A model generated the notes under the pieces. The model was not told the origin of the DNA, searched no databases, and saw nothing but the letters and a program-made list of their open reading frames with translations. Position numbers and translations under genes: made by a program. Positions 15,840-26,117 of a stretch of DNA of 64,000 bases are shown piece after piece. The DNA lies in contig ONIM01000019.1 of NCBI GenBank assembly GCA_900317885.1, positions 1 through 64,000 of the forward strand. The letters run 5' to 3'. Within the stretch, counting starts at the first letter, position 1. Each line of letters opens with the position of its first letter. The DNA is from an uncultured Bacteroidales bacterium (GTDB taxonomy: Bacteria; Bacteroidota; Bacteroidia; Bacteroidales; Paludibacteraceae).

Positions 15840-17392
15840 AACTTCTTGCCTAATATGTCATACGTCCGTCCTCCGCGAATAATCACTACCTGACCGTCGC
15901 GAAGGATCTTTTGCGGTTCGCCGGACGAGTTTGCCTCCTCGGTCTTCAGATAGGTAGGTGTACCGCCGCCGTTGACTTTGAAGGTGATCACGCCGTTCGC
16001 CTCTGCTATCTCCGTCAGCCGGTAGTTTTGTACTGCGGAGAAGGAGGTACTGCCCGTAGGAAAGGCGTCGCCGGGCTTGCCGTACCCTTCTTCTACTGCT
16101 TTTGTCGGGGTTAATCCGTCTGCCTCGATAATGTCAACGCCCAGCTCGCTCGCGGAGTTATTGACATTGTTGTAGCGCCATTTGGAGTAACTGTATTGGA
16201 TCTTCGTTATCAGCATCCCGTGCCCCGGGAGATAAGCATCCCATCCGCTCTGCTGACGGTTCTCCAGAACGTAGAACGTACTCGGATTAGGACTCAGGAT
16301 GTTCTGTACGGCATTCCCGTTTTCGGTTATGTACGCTGCGGCGTGGGTACTGTTCAGTTCGCCGAGCGAAACAGTAGAAGCAGTATTGAGCAGCGTCGGA
16401 TTCAACCATCCCATCCACCACCGCTCGTACGCCGAGTACATCGGAGGTGTCAGCAGATCATTGTTATAAACGCCCATGTCCATCACATCCCATTCGCCAC
16501 TGGTCTTGTGCATCGTACCATTTGTCGTATAGAGATCCGGCAGACCCAAGATATGACTGAACTCGTGTACAAAGACGCCGATACCGGAAAGCCCTCCTTT
16601 CCAGGAGATCTCGTTGGTGCAACAATAGCGGTTGATGGTCTTGCCGTCTAATTGAATCTGTTTCTGGGTAGCGCTCAGGACATACTGATGCGGCCATATA
16701 GTGTTCTCGAAATAACTATCCGCCTCGCCATGACCGGCATAAACCACTACCACCCAGTCCACCTCGCCGTCGTTATTATAGTCATACCGGCTGAAATCAG
16801 CACCTTGATTATGCGCCAGCTGGCAGGCCTCCACAATCATATCTGCTACGTGTGAGTTTATGTCATAGCCGCCGCTGTTTTGACCGTAGTACACGGCTTC
16901 CCGGCTAAGGGTTACAGGACCATAGAAATCCAACTGGGGGCAATATTGTCCGAACGAGTTGTCGCGGAAATACTGCAGTATGGAGCCCGTCGCTCCTCCC
17001 TCCGTATAATCCTCTGCGGTAGCCCAATCAATCATCTGCTCCTTGGTATGGGTAAAGGCGGTGTCGGCAAAATTGACGAGGATCACCGGTCCTTTCGGCG
17101 CCAGGAGTCTGTCCACGCCGGTCTCCTGTATGGCACGCCGGATACGGCGTCTTTGTTCGCCGGCTTTTTGAAAAGCGGCTTGGTCCGATTCGCTCATCGG
17201 TAGCAGACTCTCCTCGTGGAGCAAGTTTCCCGCTTCGTCCGTCAGGTAGTGAAACCACTCGTTACCGTTAACATACACCATTTTTTCTACACCTGCAGCA
17301 TCTGTACGTACTGTACCGCCGCGTCGTGCCGGGATGGCCAGAGTGCTCATGGCTATCATGCATCCTACTACTATTGCTATTGTCTTTTTCAT
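15836..17392 (-). CDS. M6-family metalloprotease, T9SS-exported
   Basis: A 518-aa secreted protease. Residues 1-20 are a signal peptide ([19 protein letters not shown]). The zinc site is [13 protein letters not shown] (HExxHxxGxxD), preceded by [22 protein letters not shown], as in immune-inhibitor-A type M6 proteases. The C-terminus [24 protein letters not shown] matches the sorting signal found on other proteins of this window, so export by the type IX system and surface attachment or release are expected. It sits between mlaF (four-base overlap) and exonuclease III. The substrate is unknown; a role in host or dietary protein degradation is inference. Confidence 0.92.
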   Translation of the reverse strand: MKKTIAIVVGCMIAMSTLAIPARRGGTVRTDAAGVEKMVYVNGNEWFHYLTDEAGNLLHEESLLPMSESDQAAFQKAGEQRRRIRRAIQETGVDRLLAPKGPVILVNFADTAFTHTKEQMIDWATAEDYTEGGATGSILQYFRDNSFGQYCPQLDFYGPVTLSREAVYYGQNSGGYDINSHVADMIVEACQLAHNQGADFSRYDYNNDGEVDWVVVVYAGHGEADSYFENTIWPHQYVLSATQKQIQLDGKTINRYCCTNEISWKGGLSGIGVFVHEFSHILGLPDLYTTNGTMHKTSGEWDVMDMGVYNNDLLTPPMYSAYERWWMGWLNPTLLNTASTVSLGELNSTHAAAYITENGNAVQNILSPNPSTFYVLENRQQSGWDAYLPGHGMLITKIQYSYSKWRYNNVNNSASELGVDIIEADGLTPTKAVEEGYGKPGDAFPTGSTSFSAVQNYRLTEIAEANGVITFKVNGGGTPTYLKTEEANSSGEPQKILRDGQVVIIRGGRTYDILGKKL

Positions 17393-18150
17393 ACTTTATT
17401 GGCTGCTTTTACTTTCTTGAATAACTCGCTGGCGAAGACAAAATCGTTCAGCGCTTCGTTGGTGCTCGTCATGATCTCATGGCGCGAGCCCTGCCATTCC
17501 TTCTGTCCGCCTTTGAGGAAGATGATATTGTCGCCGATCTCCATGATAGAGTTCATGTCATGGCTGTTGACAATGGTACAGATATTATACTCCTTCGTAA
17601 TGTCCTGGATCAGCGCATCGATCACGAGGCTTGTCCTCGGATCCAGACCGGAGTTCGGCTCGTCGCAGAAGAGGTATTTGGGCTCTAACACGATGGCACG
17701 GGCGATAGCCACACGTTTCTGCTGGCCTCCGCTGATCTCGCTCGGCATCAGGTTCCATACCCGCTCCGGCATCTCTACTCTTCGCAGGCAGAACTCCGCA
17801 CGCTCCTGCATCTCCTCGCGACTCTTCTGAGAGAACATCTCCATCGGAAACAGCACGTTCTCCATCACGCTCATGGAGTCAAACAACGCGCTGCCCTGAA
17901 ACAGCATCCCTACCTCGCGGTGCAGCATCCGGATATCTTTACTCTTCATCTGCGCCAAATCGCGTCCGTCGTAGAGAATATGCCCGCTATCGACATCGTG
18001 CAGACCGATCAGGCTCTTCATTAGTACCGTCTTACCGCTACCGGACTGACCGATGATCATGTTTACCTCGCCGTCCCGCATCTCTGTAGAAACATGGTTC
18101 AGTACCACGTTCCCGTCAAAACTCTTGACCACATCTTTAACTTCGATCAT
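17389..18150 (-). CDS. mlaF: MlaF-like ABC transporter ATP-binding protein
   Basis: A 253-aa ATPase for MCE-type lipid transport. Walker A is MIIGQSGSGKTVLMKSLIG, the Q loop is in EVGMLFQGSALFDSMSV, the signature is ISGGQQKRVAIARAIV, Walker B is YLFCDEPNSGLDP and the switch His is in IVNSHDMNSI. The FQGSALFDSM and PNSGLDP stretches are characteristic of MlaF, which with MlaE moves phospholipids between inner and outer membranes. It overlaps mlaE by four bases. No mlaD (MCE domain) gene follows; it must be elsewhere. Confidence 0.93.
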   Translation of the reverse strand: MIEVKDVVKSFDGNVVLNHVSTEMRDGEVNMIIGQSGSGKTVLMKSLIGLHDVDSGHILYDGRDLAQMKSKDIRMLHREVGMLFQGSALFDSMSVMENVLFPMEMFSQKSREEMQERAEFCLRRVEMPERVWNLMPSEISGGQQKRVAIARAIVLEPKYLFCDEPNSGLDPRTSLVIDALIQDITKEYNICTIVNSHDMNSIMEIGDNIIFLKGGQKEWQGSRHEIMTSTNEALNDFVFASELFKKVKAANKV

Positions 18151-18884
18151 AGCAGTAATTTACTTAAAATCAGGTCGAGGAATAAAATCATAATATTGCT
18201 GTTCACCACAGCGTTGGTGCTCGCGCGGCCGACGTCCAGCGCACCGCCTCGTGCGAAATATCCGTAGTAGCTGCTCATGCTCGTAATCACGAATGCAAAC
18301 ACCACACTCTTGATAATGCCGTACCATACGTAGTACGGATTGAACGCATACTGCACGCCGATGAGGTAGTCATGTACCGTGATGATATCCGTGAACGCAC
18401 CTACTGCCCATCCGCCAACCAAACCCACCGCCGTGGAGATAATCACCAGCATCGGCATCATCGTTACGAACGCCAAGATCTTCGGTAGAATCAAATAGTT
18501 AGCGCTATTCACACCCATGATCTCCATCGCGTCGATCTGCTCGGTGATACGCATCGTGCCTATCTCCGAAGCGATGTTACTGCCTACCTTGCCGGCCAGA
18601 ATAAGACACAAGATTGTGCTTGAGAACTCTAACAACAATGTCTCTCGCGTCAACAGACCTACCGTATAGGTCGGCAACAACGGGTTCTCCGTGTTTGTCT
18701 TCGCCTGAATAGTCAGGATAGCGCCGATGAAAACCGAGATGATCAGCACAATCGGCAGACTCTGCAGACCCTGTTTCTCCAACTCTCTGCTATACTGCCG
18801 CCAAAACATCCGCTGCCTATCCGGCAGACGCAATACTTTGCCCATTAGCAGGGTGTACTCTCCTATGTGTTGTAATATTCGCAT
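18147..18884 (-). CDS. mlaE: MlaE-like ABC transporter permease
   Basis: A 245-aa permease with five to six hydrophobic segments and the MlaE family stretch RETLLLEFSSTILCLILAGKVGSNIASEIGTMRITEQIDAMEIMGVNSANYLILPKI, seen as consecutive motifs at about residues 100-160. It is the first gene of the eleven-gene minus-strand operon. The frame opens at 18950, but the -7 and -33 boxes lie at 18908-18915 and 18936-18939, upstream of which translation cannot start; therefore the ATG at 18884 (MRILQHIGEYTLLMG) is the start, leaving a leader of about 18 bases. Confidence 0.93.
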   Translation of the reverse strand: MRILQHIGEYTLLMGKVLRLPDRQRMFWRQYSRELEKQGLQSLPIVLIISVFIGAILTIQAKTNTENPLLPTYTVGLLTRETLLLEFSSTILCLILAGKVGSNIASEIGTMRITEQIDAMEIMGVNSANYLILPKILAFVTMMPMLVIISTAVGLVGGWAVGAFTDIITVHDYLIGVQYAFNPYYVWYGIIKSVVFAFVITSMSSYYGYFARGGALDVGRASTNAVVNSNIMILFLDLILSKLLL

Positions 18885-18907
18885 ATTTTCGCATGTTAAA
18901 AAGCCTG

Positions 18908-18939
18908 CAAAGATACAACTTTTTTCGCATGTATGCAAA
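18908..18939 (-). promoter_or_regulatory. Promoter of the mlaE operon
   Basis: On the minus strand TTTG (18939-18936) in TTTGCATACATG, then TATCTTTG (18915-18908). It is the only recognisable promoter between 18950 and 6672 on this strand, and all eleven genes overlap or lie within 18 bases of each other. Confidence 0.85.
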
Positions 18940-19014
18940 TTTAATTTCATTTTTTAGGAATTAGGTCGTTTATGGGTATAATATTTCGCTTTTTTCTTGC
19001 AAAACAAAAAAAAA

Positions 19015-19046
19015 TTTGCATATCTCAAAAAAAAGCAGTACCTTTG
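19015..19046 (+). promoter_or_regulatory. Promoter of pnp
   Basis: TTTG at 19015-19018 (TTTGCATATCTC) and TACCTTTG at 19039-19046. A leader of about 60 bases follows; it does not show a strong hairpin. Confidence 0.85.
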
Positions 19047-19111
19047 TCCGACTTTTTATGGGTCTTATAATTAACCGGTCGCAAACGGCGGCCAAAAATG
19101 ACGAATTAATA

Positions 19112-21370
19112 ATGAATATTGTAACCAAAGAGATTGCTCTCCCCGATGGACGAGTGATCAAACTGGAGACAGGCAAGTTGGCGAAACAAGCGGATGGTGC
19201 TGTGATGGCTACCCTCGGCAACACTATGATTCTGGCTACTGTCTGCTCCGCAAAAGATGCGGTTCCGGGTACGGATTTTATGCCCCTGACCGTAGAGTAC
19301 AAAGAGAAATTTGCGTCCGCAGGACGCTTCCCGGGCGGTTTTACCCGCCGCGAAGGCAAAGCATCGGATTATGAAATCCTGATTGCGCGTCTGATCGACC
19401 GTGCCCTTCGTCCCCTCTTCCCTTCCAACTATCACGCAGAGACGTTCGTTAACGTCACCATGTATTCGGCTGACGGCATCGACATGCCGGAGAGCATTGC
19501 CGGACTCGCTGCAGGAGCTGCTTTGGCTTGCTCGGATATTCCTTTCGAGGGTCCGGTAAGTGAGGTTCGTGTAGCACGTGTAGATGGCAAGATGGTCATC
19601 AACCCGACCTTCGAGCAATGCGAGCACGCTGATCTTGAACTGATGGTGGCTGCTACGTATGACAACATTATGATGGTGGAAGGCGAGATGAAAGAGGTGC
19701 CGGAGTCCGTTATGCTGGAGGCTATTAAAGCTGCACACGAGGCAATCAAACCGCAGTGTCTGGCGATCAACGAGATGATGAAGGCGTACGGTAAAGAGAC
19801 CAAACGCGAGTACTGCCATGAGGTGAACGATGATGAGTTGAAGCAGGCGGTGCATGACTACTCTTACGCACGTGCTTATGCACAAGCTACTGCTGCTGAT
19901 ACCGACAAACATCACCGCGAGGAGATGTTTAGCCAGATCCGCGAAGATTTCAAGACGGAGAAAGCAGACTATATGGCTGCCCGCGCAGAGGCTCTCGGTA
20001 TCGATATTGATGAGGTGGCAGCGCTCGTTGACCGTTACTATCACGATGTGGAGAAAGAGGCGATGCGTCGCGCTGTGCTCGATGAGGGAAAGCGTCTTGA
20101 TGGACGTAAGACCACGGAGATTCGTCCGATCTGGTGCGAGGTAGGTTACCTGCCCGGCCCTCACGGAAGTTCTATCTTCACCCGCGGTGAGACTCAGTCG
20201 CTCTCGACCGTTACCCTCGGTACCAGCCGTGATGAGAAGATCGTTGATGAGGCATTGATCCAAGGCACTGATAAGTTCCTGCTGCACTATAACTTCCCGC
20301 CGTTCTCGACGGGTGAGGCAAAAGCCCAGCGTGGAGTAGGTCGTCGTGAGATAGGTCACGGTAACCTCGCTTGCCGTGCGCTGAAGAACATGATCCCGGA
20401 GGACTTCCCTTATACCGTACGTGTAGTAAGTGACATCCTCGAGTCCAACGGTTCCAGTTCGATGGCTACCGTTTGTGCAGGTACGCTCGCCCTTATGGAT
20501 GCAGGTGTACCGATGAAGAAACCCGTATCCGGTATCGCGATGGGACTCATCTCCGAGAACCAGGGTAAGAACTATGCTATCCTTTCCGATATCCTCGGTG
20601 ACGAGGACCACCTCGGCGACATGGACTTCAAGACCACCGGTACCAAGGATGGTCTGACCGCTTGCCAGATGGATATCAAGGTAGATGGTCTCTCCTATGA
20701 AATATTAGAGAACGCGCTTGCACAGGCGCACGAGGCACGTATGTACATCCTCGGTAAGATCCTCGAGTGCATGCCGGCTCCGCGTGCTGACCTCAAGCCG
20801 CACGCACCGCGTATCACCTCTTTCTATATCCCGAAAGATATGATCGGAGCTGTAATAGGCCCGGGCGGTAAGATTATCCAGGGTATTCAGGCTGAGACCG
20901 GAGCTGTCATCTCTATCGACGAAGATGAGAAGGGCGGCAAGGTAGAGGTAGCTTCCAACAACGGCGAAGCAATGGCTGCGGCTATCGCGAAGATCAAGGC
21001 GATCGTGGCTCTGCCGGAGATCGGCGAGGAATACGACTCGGTTGTTAAGAGCCTCATGCCGTACGGCTGCTTCGTAGAGTTCATGCCGGGTAAGGAAGGT
21101 CTGCTGCACATTTCCGAGATCGATTGGAAGCGCTACGAGACCATGGAAGAGACCGGAATCAAGGAAGGTGACCATATCCGCATCAAGCTGCTGGAGATCG
21201 ATCCCAAGACTGGTAAGTTCCGCCTGAGCGCAAAGGCTCTCAAGGAGAAACCCGAAGGCTACGTAGAGCCCGAGCGTCCTGCTCGCGCACCGCGTGGCGA
21301 TCGTGACGGCGCAAAACTTGACCGCGGACCTCGTCCTGAGCGTCGCGGACCCAAACCCGAGCGTCACTAA
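19112..21370 (+). CDS. pnp: Polyribonucleotide nucleotidyltransferase (PNPase)
   Basis: PNPase degrades RNA from the 3' end using phosphate and can also add tails. The 752-aa protein shows both RNase PH domains (first from about residue 5, with [16 protein letters not shown]; second from about 310, with [32 protein letters not shown]), the active-site region [15 protein letters not shown], a KH domain ([17 protein letters not shown], about 560) and an S1 domain ([24 protein letters not shown], about 630). The tail is rich in Arg, Pro and Gly, common in Bacteroidota PNPases. The frame opens earlier (19016), but that is before the promoter -7 box, so [13 protein letters not shown] at 19112 is the start. 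Confidence 0.97.
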   Translation: MNIVTKEIALPDGRVIKLETGKLAKQADGAVMATLGNTMILATVCSAKDAVPGTDFMPLTVEYKEKFASAGRFPGGFTRREGKASDYEILIARLIDRALRPLFPSNYHAETFVNVTMYSADGIDMPESIAGLAAGAALACSDIPFEGPVSEVRVARVDGKMVINPTFEQCEHADLELMVAATYDNIMMVEGEMKEVPESVMLEAIKAAHEAIKPQCLAINEMMKAYGKETKREYCHEVNDDELKQAVHDYSYARAYAQATAADTDKHHREEMFSQIREDFKTEKADYMAARAEALGIDIDEVAALVDRYYHDVEKEAMRRAVLDEGKRLDGRKTTEIRPIWCEVGYLPGPHGSSIFTRGETQSLSTVTLGTSRDEKIVDEALIQGTDKFLLHYNFPPFSTGEAKAQRGVGRREIGHGNLACRALKNMIPEDFPYTVRVVSDILESNGSSSMATVCAGTLALMDAGVPMKKPVSGIAMGLISENQGKNYAILSDILGDEDHLGDMDFKTTGTKDGLTACQMDIKVDGLSYEILENALAQAHEARMYILGKILECMPAPRADLKPHAPRITSFYIPKDMIGAVIGPGGKIIQGIQAETGAVISIDEDEKGGKVEVASNNGEAMAAAIAKIKAIVALPEIGEEYDSVVKSLMPYGCFVEFMPGKEGLLHISEIDWKRYETMEETGIKEGDHIRIKLLEIDPKTGKFRLSAKALKEKPEGYVEPERPARAPRGDRDGAKLDRGPRPERRGPKPERH

Positions 21371-21373
21371 TCT

Positions 21374-21407
21374 AAAAAAAAAGCAGCGCAACCGCGCTGC
21401 TTTTTTT
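21374..21407. terminator. Bidirectional terminator between pnp and tamB
   Basis: GCAGCGC (21383-21389) pairs with GCGCTGC (21394-21400), flanked by A-run and T-run, so it works on both strands. Its T-run overlaps the tamB stop codon (21406). Confidence 0.88.
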
Positions 21408-24400
21408 AGAAGTCTTTCTTCCACATAAACCCGAATCCCTGAATCGTAGAAGCCTGCCGTAGCGTATATTTATCTACGGTGTGGGTATAGCCTTTTAGTC
21501 GCCATTGACCGTCTTCCGTCAGCATTACCTCGACATCCAGATCGCCGAAGAACGGCTGATTGGAGATGTCGTTATACCGGTATCCTACGTTGCCGTTGAT
21601 CACGAGCCGGTCAACCGGCTGTAACTGGAACTGCGCCTCATACTCCGAGCTGGCAGTAGCTCCTTCGCCGTCCTGACGGATAGCTACGCCTAAAGTCAGC
21701 ATGTCCGTCAGTTTGGATAGCCATGCGTTGATCTGACTCGTTACGGTGGAGGAGAGTAGGGAGTAGGTCGAGTTCAGCGTCGCGTACTGCGTGTTGGACA
21801 TATAGTCTGGCGTGAAGAACCGTCCGAATACGAGCAGGTAAATCACTTGTCTCATGAGCATCTCGTCGGTATTGATCACCTGGCGTACCTGCTGCTGGAT
21901 AGCCTGATCCGACAGCGGGAACTCCAGCGAGAACGACAGAATCGGGTTGTTCAGCGTTCCCGTCATGTGGAGACAAGTCATCACCGGTACATTGCTTCGC
22001 GAGGTACCTAACTGCTCGGCCTCTCCGCCGAAGAGATCCCGTAAGTTCGCGGTCACGCGATATTTGGCGGTGACGTTCAACTGCGGATTGGTGGCGTCAC
22101 CCGAGAAAGAGATCGTGGAACCTTCGCCAACGGTGAACTCCTTCCGGATGACATTCGCTATCGTATAGGACATGGTGCCTTTCTCAATGTCATACGACCC
22201 TAAGAGAGACACATCGCCGGTCTCCGTGTCATACGCCAATTGCAGTGCTCCCGTACCTCTCGCTTGGATAATATCGCCGTTGCGCTCGCCTAATACTAAT
22301 TGAAAATTCAGCATCGGGTTGACTTCCAGATTCAGTTTTAGCAGACATCTCCCGGCGCGCTTGAAGATCGTTGAATCGATCTCTATTGGTGCGGCTATGT
22401 CAATATTGTCCAGATCGCTCTCTTGGGTTGTGTCCGCTTGGGCTAACTCCGGATGCTCGACGAAATGCACAAACGCCGACTCGTATGCCGAAGACACGTT
22501 GTCGATGCTGAGCCTGAACTTGGAGTTCTTGGAGGTCCTTGCGTCCGCGAAAACCAATATATCGTCTTCGCTACCGGTGACATCTACATGACCTGACGCA
22601 TATACCGAGCCTTGCAGCATCTCGCCTTTCTTATTATTATCAAAGACTAACGCATTGTGCGCGTCCACATGGATGTCCAGCGTGAAATCGCGGAACTGAT
22701 CATGATAGACGCCGCCGTTCACTTCTACGGGATTGCCCTCTGGATCCGTCAGATGGACGTTTGGGAACAATATCGCCGTGGTGTCCATGACGATAGTGTC
22801 TTCTGCTATCGTGTACCTTGCTCCGGTCCAGGGAAGCGTCAGCGAAGCGTTTTGCGCCGCGCAGCGCAACAATACATACGTCAGCCCTTTGCGTCCGCCT
22901 ACTACTACGCGACCGGTACCGTTACCGTCCAAGTTGGTCAGGACGGATGACGTCCAATGATTCACAAAGGCTAACGGTACGGAATCCGCCATCATGTCCA
23001 GTTCCCATTTGCCACTACCGTTGAAGAGCGCCTTGCCGTTCAGATCCACTACTTTGCGATCCGGTCTATACACATCCGCATGGAAGGCCAGACTGTCGGT
23101 GATATGCAGATCCACCTCCGCATCGCCGAACCAGCAGTTGTTCAAGCCCATCGAATCAATATGTATCTGCGTATCTACTTTGGCTTGTTTTAACGCGCCG
23201 GATATCTTCGCTTCGCCCGTCAACAAACCGTTGAACATGATTGTCTGAACCGGAAGCAGGAACGGTACGACATAGCTCGCATCGATCTTCTGCAGGTCAA
23301 CATGCAGCGTGTCTTTTGCATGACGGGAAGCCAACCCGTTAGCCCGGAGATGTTGTCCGCCGCCTTCGAATGAGAATTGATCGATCTGTACCGAGGTGTC
23401 TGCGGCGCAGTAGGTCACATGGCTCTCACCTAAGGTATAAACCGAATCGCGTAGTAACAGCGTACCCGGCATGAAATGGACATCTATCAACGGCTTGCGG
23501 TTGTAGCGCGAGAAATAAGTGATGAATTTCAGGTCCCCGCCGTAGTTACCTGCCCGCTGCGCCGCTAATAATGCTTTCTGTCTATCGGAAGAAGATAAAT
23601 CATCGCTCAGCGCGCGCTGTAACTCTCGGGGCGTGAGCCGCTCCCATCCCTCAGGTAATAACTCGTTAATCTGCGCCTTCTGGCGAAGGGTGATGTGCGT
23701 CAGCAAGGTATCTCTAAACGCCAAGGTCGAGAGTACCGTGTGCATCTGCATCGCCTCGGCGGAGACACTCAGCGCCAAGCCCGATCCCGCTTCTTGCGTA
23801 TGACGCAGCGTGTCGATCGTGTTCAGCGTGATCGTCAGGTCATGTACCGGCGTGTTGCCGGCGCGAACTCCCGGAGCAAAGAACCGCAGCGCAACCTTCG
23901 GCTCTTCGTCCGGAGCAATCCTTGTCTCTGCCTGCAACGAGGGGTGATCGCTCAGCGTCAGCGATGCCTTGAATAAGCGCTGGATATCCCGCAGACGGTC
24001 GCCGTCCGCTTCCAACCGGAACGCTACCGGCTGCCATCTCTTCTTCGGCGCATCAACGGCGGTTGGCAGGTAATGGTGTATCATTGCCTGGGTCGCAGGT
24101 ACAATGTCTCCGTAGCGGAAACTGCCGTCTAACTTCGCTTGCAGGTAGTCGTTCTGCAACGAGATAGTCTTGTCTCTCTCTCCTTCCGCTTCCGCAATCA
24201 GCATCATTTGTTCCATTAGTATTGAGTCACGGGAAGTGGCCAGGAAAAGGGAATCGATTACCAGATATCCGCTTATCTCATCCGGTTTGGCACCACTCAG
24301 ATCGACTGCCATATCGAACTTCGTACGAATCCGGTCGCCTAACGGACCGATACCTAACGGAGCGGAATCAAAATGCTTGCAGAGGAGGTTGAAATTGATC

Positions 24401-25107
24401 TCAGGATTCACGTCATGCAGGTCCACTACGCCGTCAAACGACGCGTCCAGATGCGGGTCGTTGATTCGTGCGGAGCCTTTATATCTTTTGGGTGCATACG
24501 TGCCGTCCAGATGCAGATCCGCGTAGGTGTAGCCGTTATAGGTGAATTTCCGTACGTGCGCTTTCACGTCACCGCTCACCTGACCGTTGTCAATCTGACC
24601 TTTGGAGGCGATCTCTAATGTCACGGTACCTAATTTGTTGTTGGCTAACATCCGCCCCAACCGAAAACTCTTTCCCTCTACGCGTGCGTCGTACACCATG
24701 TGCTCGAACGCGGAGTCGCTACGCAATGTGCCGTCCGTCGTGATGGCGCCTAAAGCCGTGCGGAAAGCGCCATGCAGCGTCATCTCCCGTAACTCGCCTT
24801 CTGCCAGACCGCGATAGTGAATCGTGCCTAACCGGTGTACCTCTGCCGGCAGTTTGACAGGACGACCGTAGAACTGCGACAGAAAATCCTGTATCTGCGC
24901 TGCCGATGCACGCAGGTCTGTCAGATTGGCCCTCAGATACGGGTTCTCCGTTTTTGTCAGACCGATAGCTGTGATGTCGCCGTCCAAGATGGTCTGACCG
25001 TTATAAAGTACTTCCATCGCCCGAACGGAAAGGGAGTCTGACTCTCCCGCTATCTCTCCCGACAGAGCGATACTGCGTTTGAAACCGCTGAACCGGGGCA
25101 CAACCAA
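21406..25107 (-). CDS. tamB: TamB/DUF490-like translocation protein, C-terminal part (frameshifted)
   Basis: The main frame codes for about 1230 residues of repeated beta-strand segments ending in the TamB C-terminal domain: NGDIIQARGTGALQLAYDTETGDVSLLGSYDIEKGTMSYTIANVIRKEFTVGEGSTISFSGDATNPQLNVTAKYR is the hallmark, given here as a chain of short motifs spread over about residues 955-1030. TamB-type proteins span the periplasm and move lipids or help barrel insertion. The frame begins with TTG, not a real start: the reading frame continues from the upstream fragment at 25001-25861 after a one-base shift near 25117-25127. Joined, the gene would give about 1485 residues, normal for Bacteroidota TamB. 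Confidence 0.88.
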   Translation of the reverse strand: MVVPRFSGFKRSIALSGEIAGESDSLSVRAMEVLYNGQTILDGDITAIGLTKTENPYLRANLTDLRASAAQIQDFLSQFYGRPVKLPAEVHRLGTIHYRGLAEGELREMTLHGAFRTALGAITTDGTLRSDSAFEHMVYDARVEGKSFRLGRMLANNKLGTVTLEIASKGQIDNGQVSGDVKAHVRKFTYNGYTYADLHLDGTYAPKRYKGSARINDPHLDASFDGVVDLHDVNPEINFNLLCKHFDSAPLGIGPLGDRIRTKFDMAVDLSGAKPDEISGYLVIDSLFLATSRDSILMEQMMLIAEAEGERDKTISLQNDYLQAKLDGSFRYGDIVPATQAMIHHYLPTAVDAPKKRWQPVAFRLEADGDRLRDIQRLFKASLTLSDHPSLQAETRIAPDEEPKVALRFFAPGVRAGNTPVHDLTITLNTIDTLRHTQEAGSGLALSVSAEAMQMHTVLSTLAFRDTLLTHITLRQKAQINELLPEGWERLTPRELQRALSDDLSSSDRQKALLAAQRAGNYGGDLKFITYFSRYNRKPLIDVHFMPGTLLLRDSVYTLGESHVTYCAADTSVQIDQFSFEGGGQHLRANGLASRHAKDTLHVDLQKIDASYVVPFLLPVQTIMFNGLLTGEAKISGALKQAKVDTQIHIDSMGLNNCWFGDAEVDLHITDSLAFHADVYRPDRKVVDLNGKALFNGSGKWELDMMADSVPLAFVNHWTSSVLTNLDGNGTGRVVVGGRKGLTYVLLRCAAQNASLTLPWTGARYTIAEDTIVMDTTAILFPNVHLTDPEGNPVEVNGGVYHDQFRDFTLDIHVDAHNALVFDNNKKGEMLQGSVYASGHVDVTGSEDDILVFADARTSKNSKFRLSIDNVSSAYESAFVHFVEHPELAQADTTQESDLDNIDIAAPIEIDSTIFKRAGRCLLKLNLEVNPMLNFQLVLGERNGDIIQARGTGALQLAYDTETGDVSLLGSYDIEKGTMSYTIANVIRKEFTVGEGSTISFSGDATNPQLNVTAKYRVTANLRDLFGGEAEQLGTSRSNVPVMTCLHMTGTLNNPILSFSLEFPLSDQAIQQQVRQVINTDEMLMRQVIYLLVFGRFFTPDYMSNTQYATLNSTYSLLSSTVTSQINAWLSKLTDMLTLGVAIRQDGEGATASSEYEAQFQLQPVDRLVINGNVGYRYNDISNQPFFGDLDVEVMLTEDGQWRLKGYTHTVDKYTLRQASTIQGFGFMWKKDF

Positions 25108-25861
25108 CCGGATATTCCTTCTCTCTAACGGCTATCTCTATGCGGCTCAGTTCTAATTTCGATTGCGGCAGGCGCGCCATCATCGTCGGTACCTGGATCA
25201 GGCTGTCCGTCCATATCACATGCGCCTTCAGATCCTCCACCTCTAACTCATCACCCGTGACCGGTAACCCATAACCCTTAACCCGTAACCCCAGATTACT
25301 AATCTCTGCGTCTAACAACTCTGCGCTCAGCCCGTGCAGATCCATCTGAGCATGGCTCAGGTACGCTTCGTAGTCTTCGTATCGTACGCGGATGTTGTCT
25401 AACTGCACGTCCCGTACTGCTATCAGGCTTTTGAGCGGGTCACTATTCTTCTTCTCGCTCTTGAATGCATCGAGGAGGAACTGATAGTTCCATTCTTTCG
25501 CCCCTTCGCCTTCTACTTGGTATATATTAGCTACTACGTCGCGCAGTCGCACGTGGCTGAAACGAATCTCACCCTCGCGTAGCGCTAATGGCTCAAACTG
25601 ACCGTTTAACTCGCCTATGTAGCCCAAAGTGTCGCCCTGCTGATCTGCCAAATAGACATCTTTGATTGCTATTTTTGCCGGAAACTTGTATTCTACGGCA
25701 CCTACATGCGCCTCGGTGCCTAAGATTTTTGAGAGTTCTTTCGTGGCTAACTGTACCGCTGCCGTCTCTACCTCGTCGCTCATCAACGCACCCACAATCA
25801 TCCCGCTCACCAGTATCAGACTGACGAGAATCACACCGATTATGTATAGAATGCGTTTCAT
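25001..25861 (-). CDS. tamB: TamB-like protein, N-terminal part (frameshifted)
   Basis: This frame begins with MKRILYIIGVILVSLILVSG, the N-terminal membrane anchor of TamB, followed by an AsmA-like start (VEYKFPAKIAIKDVYLADQQGDTLGYIGEL). It is similar to family members up to LSRIEIAVRE; the last ~40 residues are out of frame. A promoter lies at 25894-25925. A family B repeat (25250-25293) is read in frame as LGLRVKGYGLPVTGDELEV. Because both halves are otherwise intact, the break is recent, a sequencing error, or a switchable tract; I cannot tell which. Confidence 0.85.
   Translation of the reverse strand: MKRILYIIGVILVSLILVSGMIVGALMSDEVETAAVQLATKELSKILGTEAHVGAVEYKFPAKIAIKDVYLADQQGDTLGYIGELNGQFEPLALREGEIRFSHVRLRDVVANIYQVEGEGAKEWNYQFLLDAFKSEKKNSDPLKSLIAVRDVQLDNIRVRYEDYEAYLSHAQMDLHGLSAELLDAEISNLGLRVKGYGLPVTGDELEVEDLKAHVIWTDSLIQVPTMMARLPQSKLELSRIEIAVREKEYPVGCAPVQRFQTQYRSVGRDSGRVRLPFRSGDGSTL
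25117..25127 (-). other. Frameshift point in tamB
   Basis: On the minus strand the sequence is GTTAGAGAGAAGG. The upstream frame reads V-R-E-K-E-Y, the downstream frame L-E-R-R-N-I-R-L-V-V-P-R-F-S-G-F. Removing one base from the GAGAGA tract restores one continuous TamB frame. The total length from start to stop is 4456 bases, one more than a multiple of three. Confidence 0.8.
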
Positions 25862-25893
25862 GTGCGTATGCAGGTGTGCGTATAATTAGCCTA

Positions 25894-25925
25894 CAAAATT
25901 ACTACTATTTTTTGATTTATACAAA
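25894..25925 (-). promoter_or_regulatory. Promoter of tamB
   Basis: Minus strand TTTG (25925-25922) and TAATTTTG (25901-25894), about 33 bases before the ATG at 25861. Confidence 0.75.
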
Positions 25926-25970
25926 TAAAATGCCGTTTTTTCAACTTTTTTGCATTTTTTTGCGAAAATA

Positions 25971-26002
25971 TTTGGTAGTTTCATAAAAAAGCAGTACCTT
26001 TG
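25971..26002 (+). promoter_or_regulatory. Promoter of rplS
   Basis: TTTG at 25971-25974 and TACCTTTG at 25995-26002. The 110-base leader has a hairpin CACGC/GCGTG just after the -7 box and GGATT/AATCC near 26084-26099; L19 leaders that control their own mRNA are known, and this could be one. Confidence 0.8.
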
Positions 26003-26117
26003 CACGCTTTTTTGCGTGAAAAGCATCGTAGTAAGCCTCTGGCGATTGCATTAGGTTCGTCCGAATAGTAGTATATGCTTATTAGGATTAGTATGAATCC
26101 ATAAAAAAGAAACGAGA

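Noticed and set aside
19106..20611. Long minus-strand frame opposite pnp
   Set aside because: A shadow of the strongly biased pnp codons; it contains no recognisable domain.
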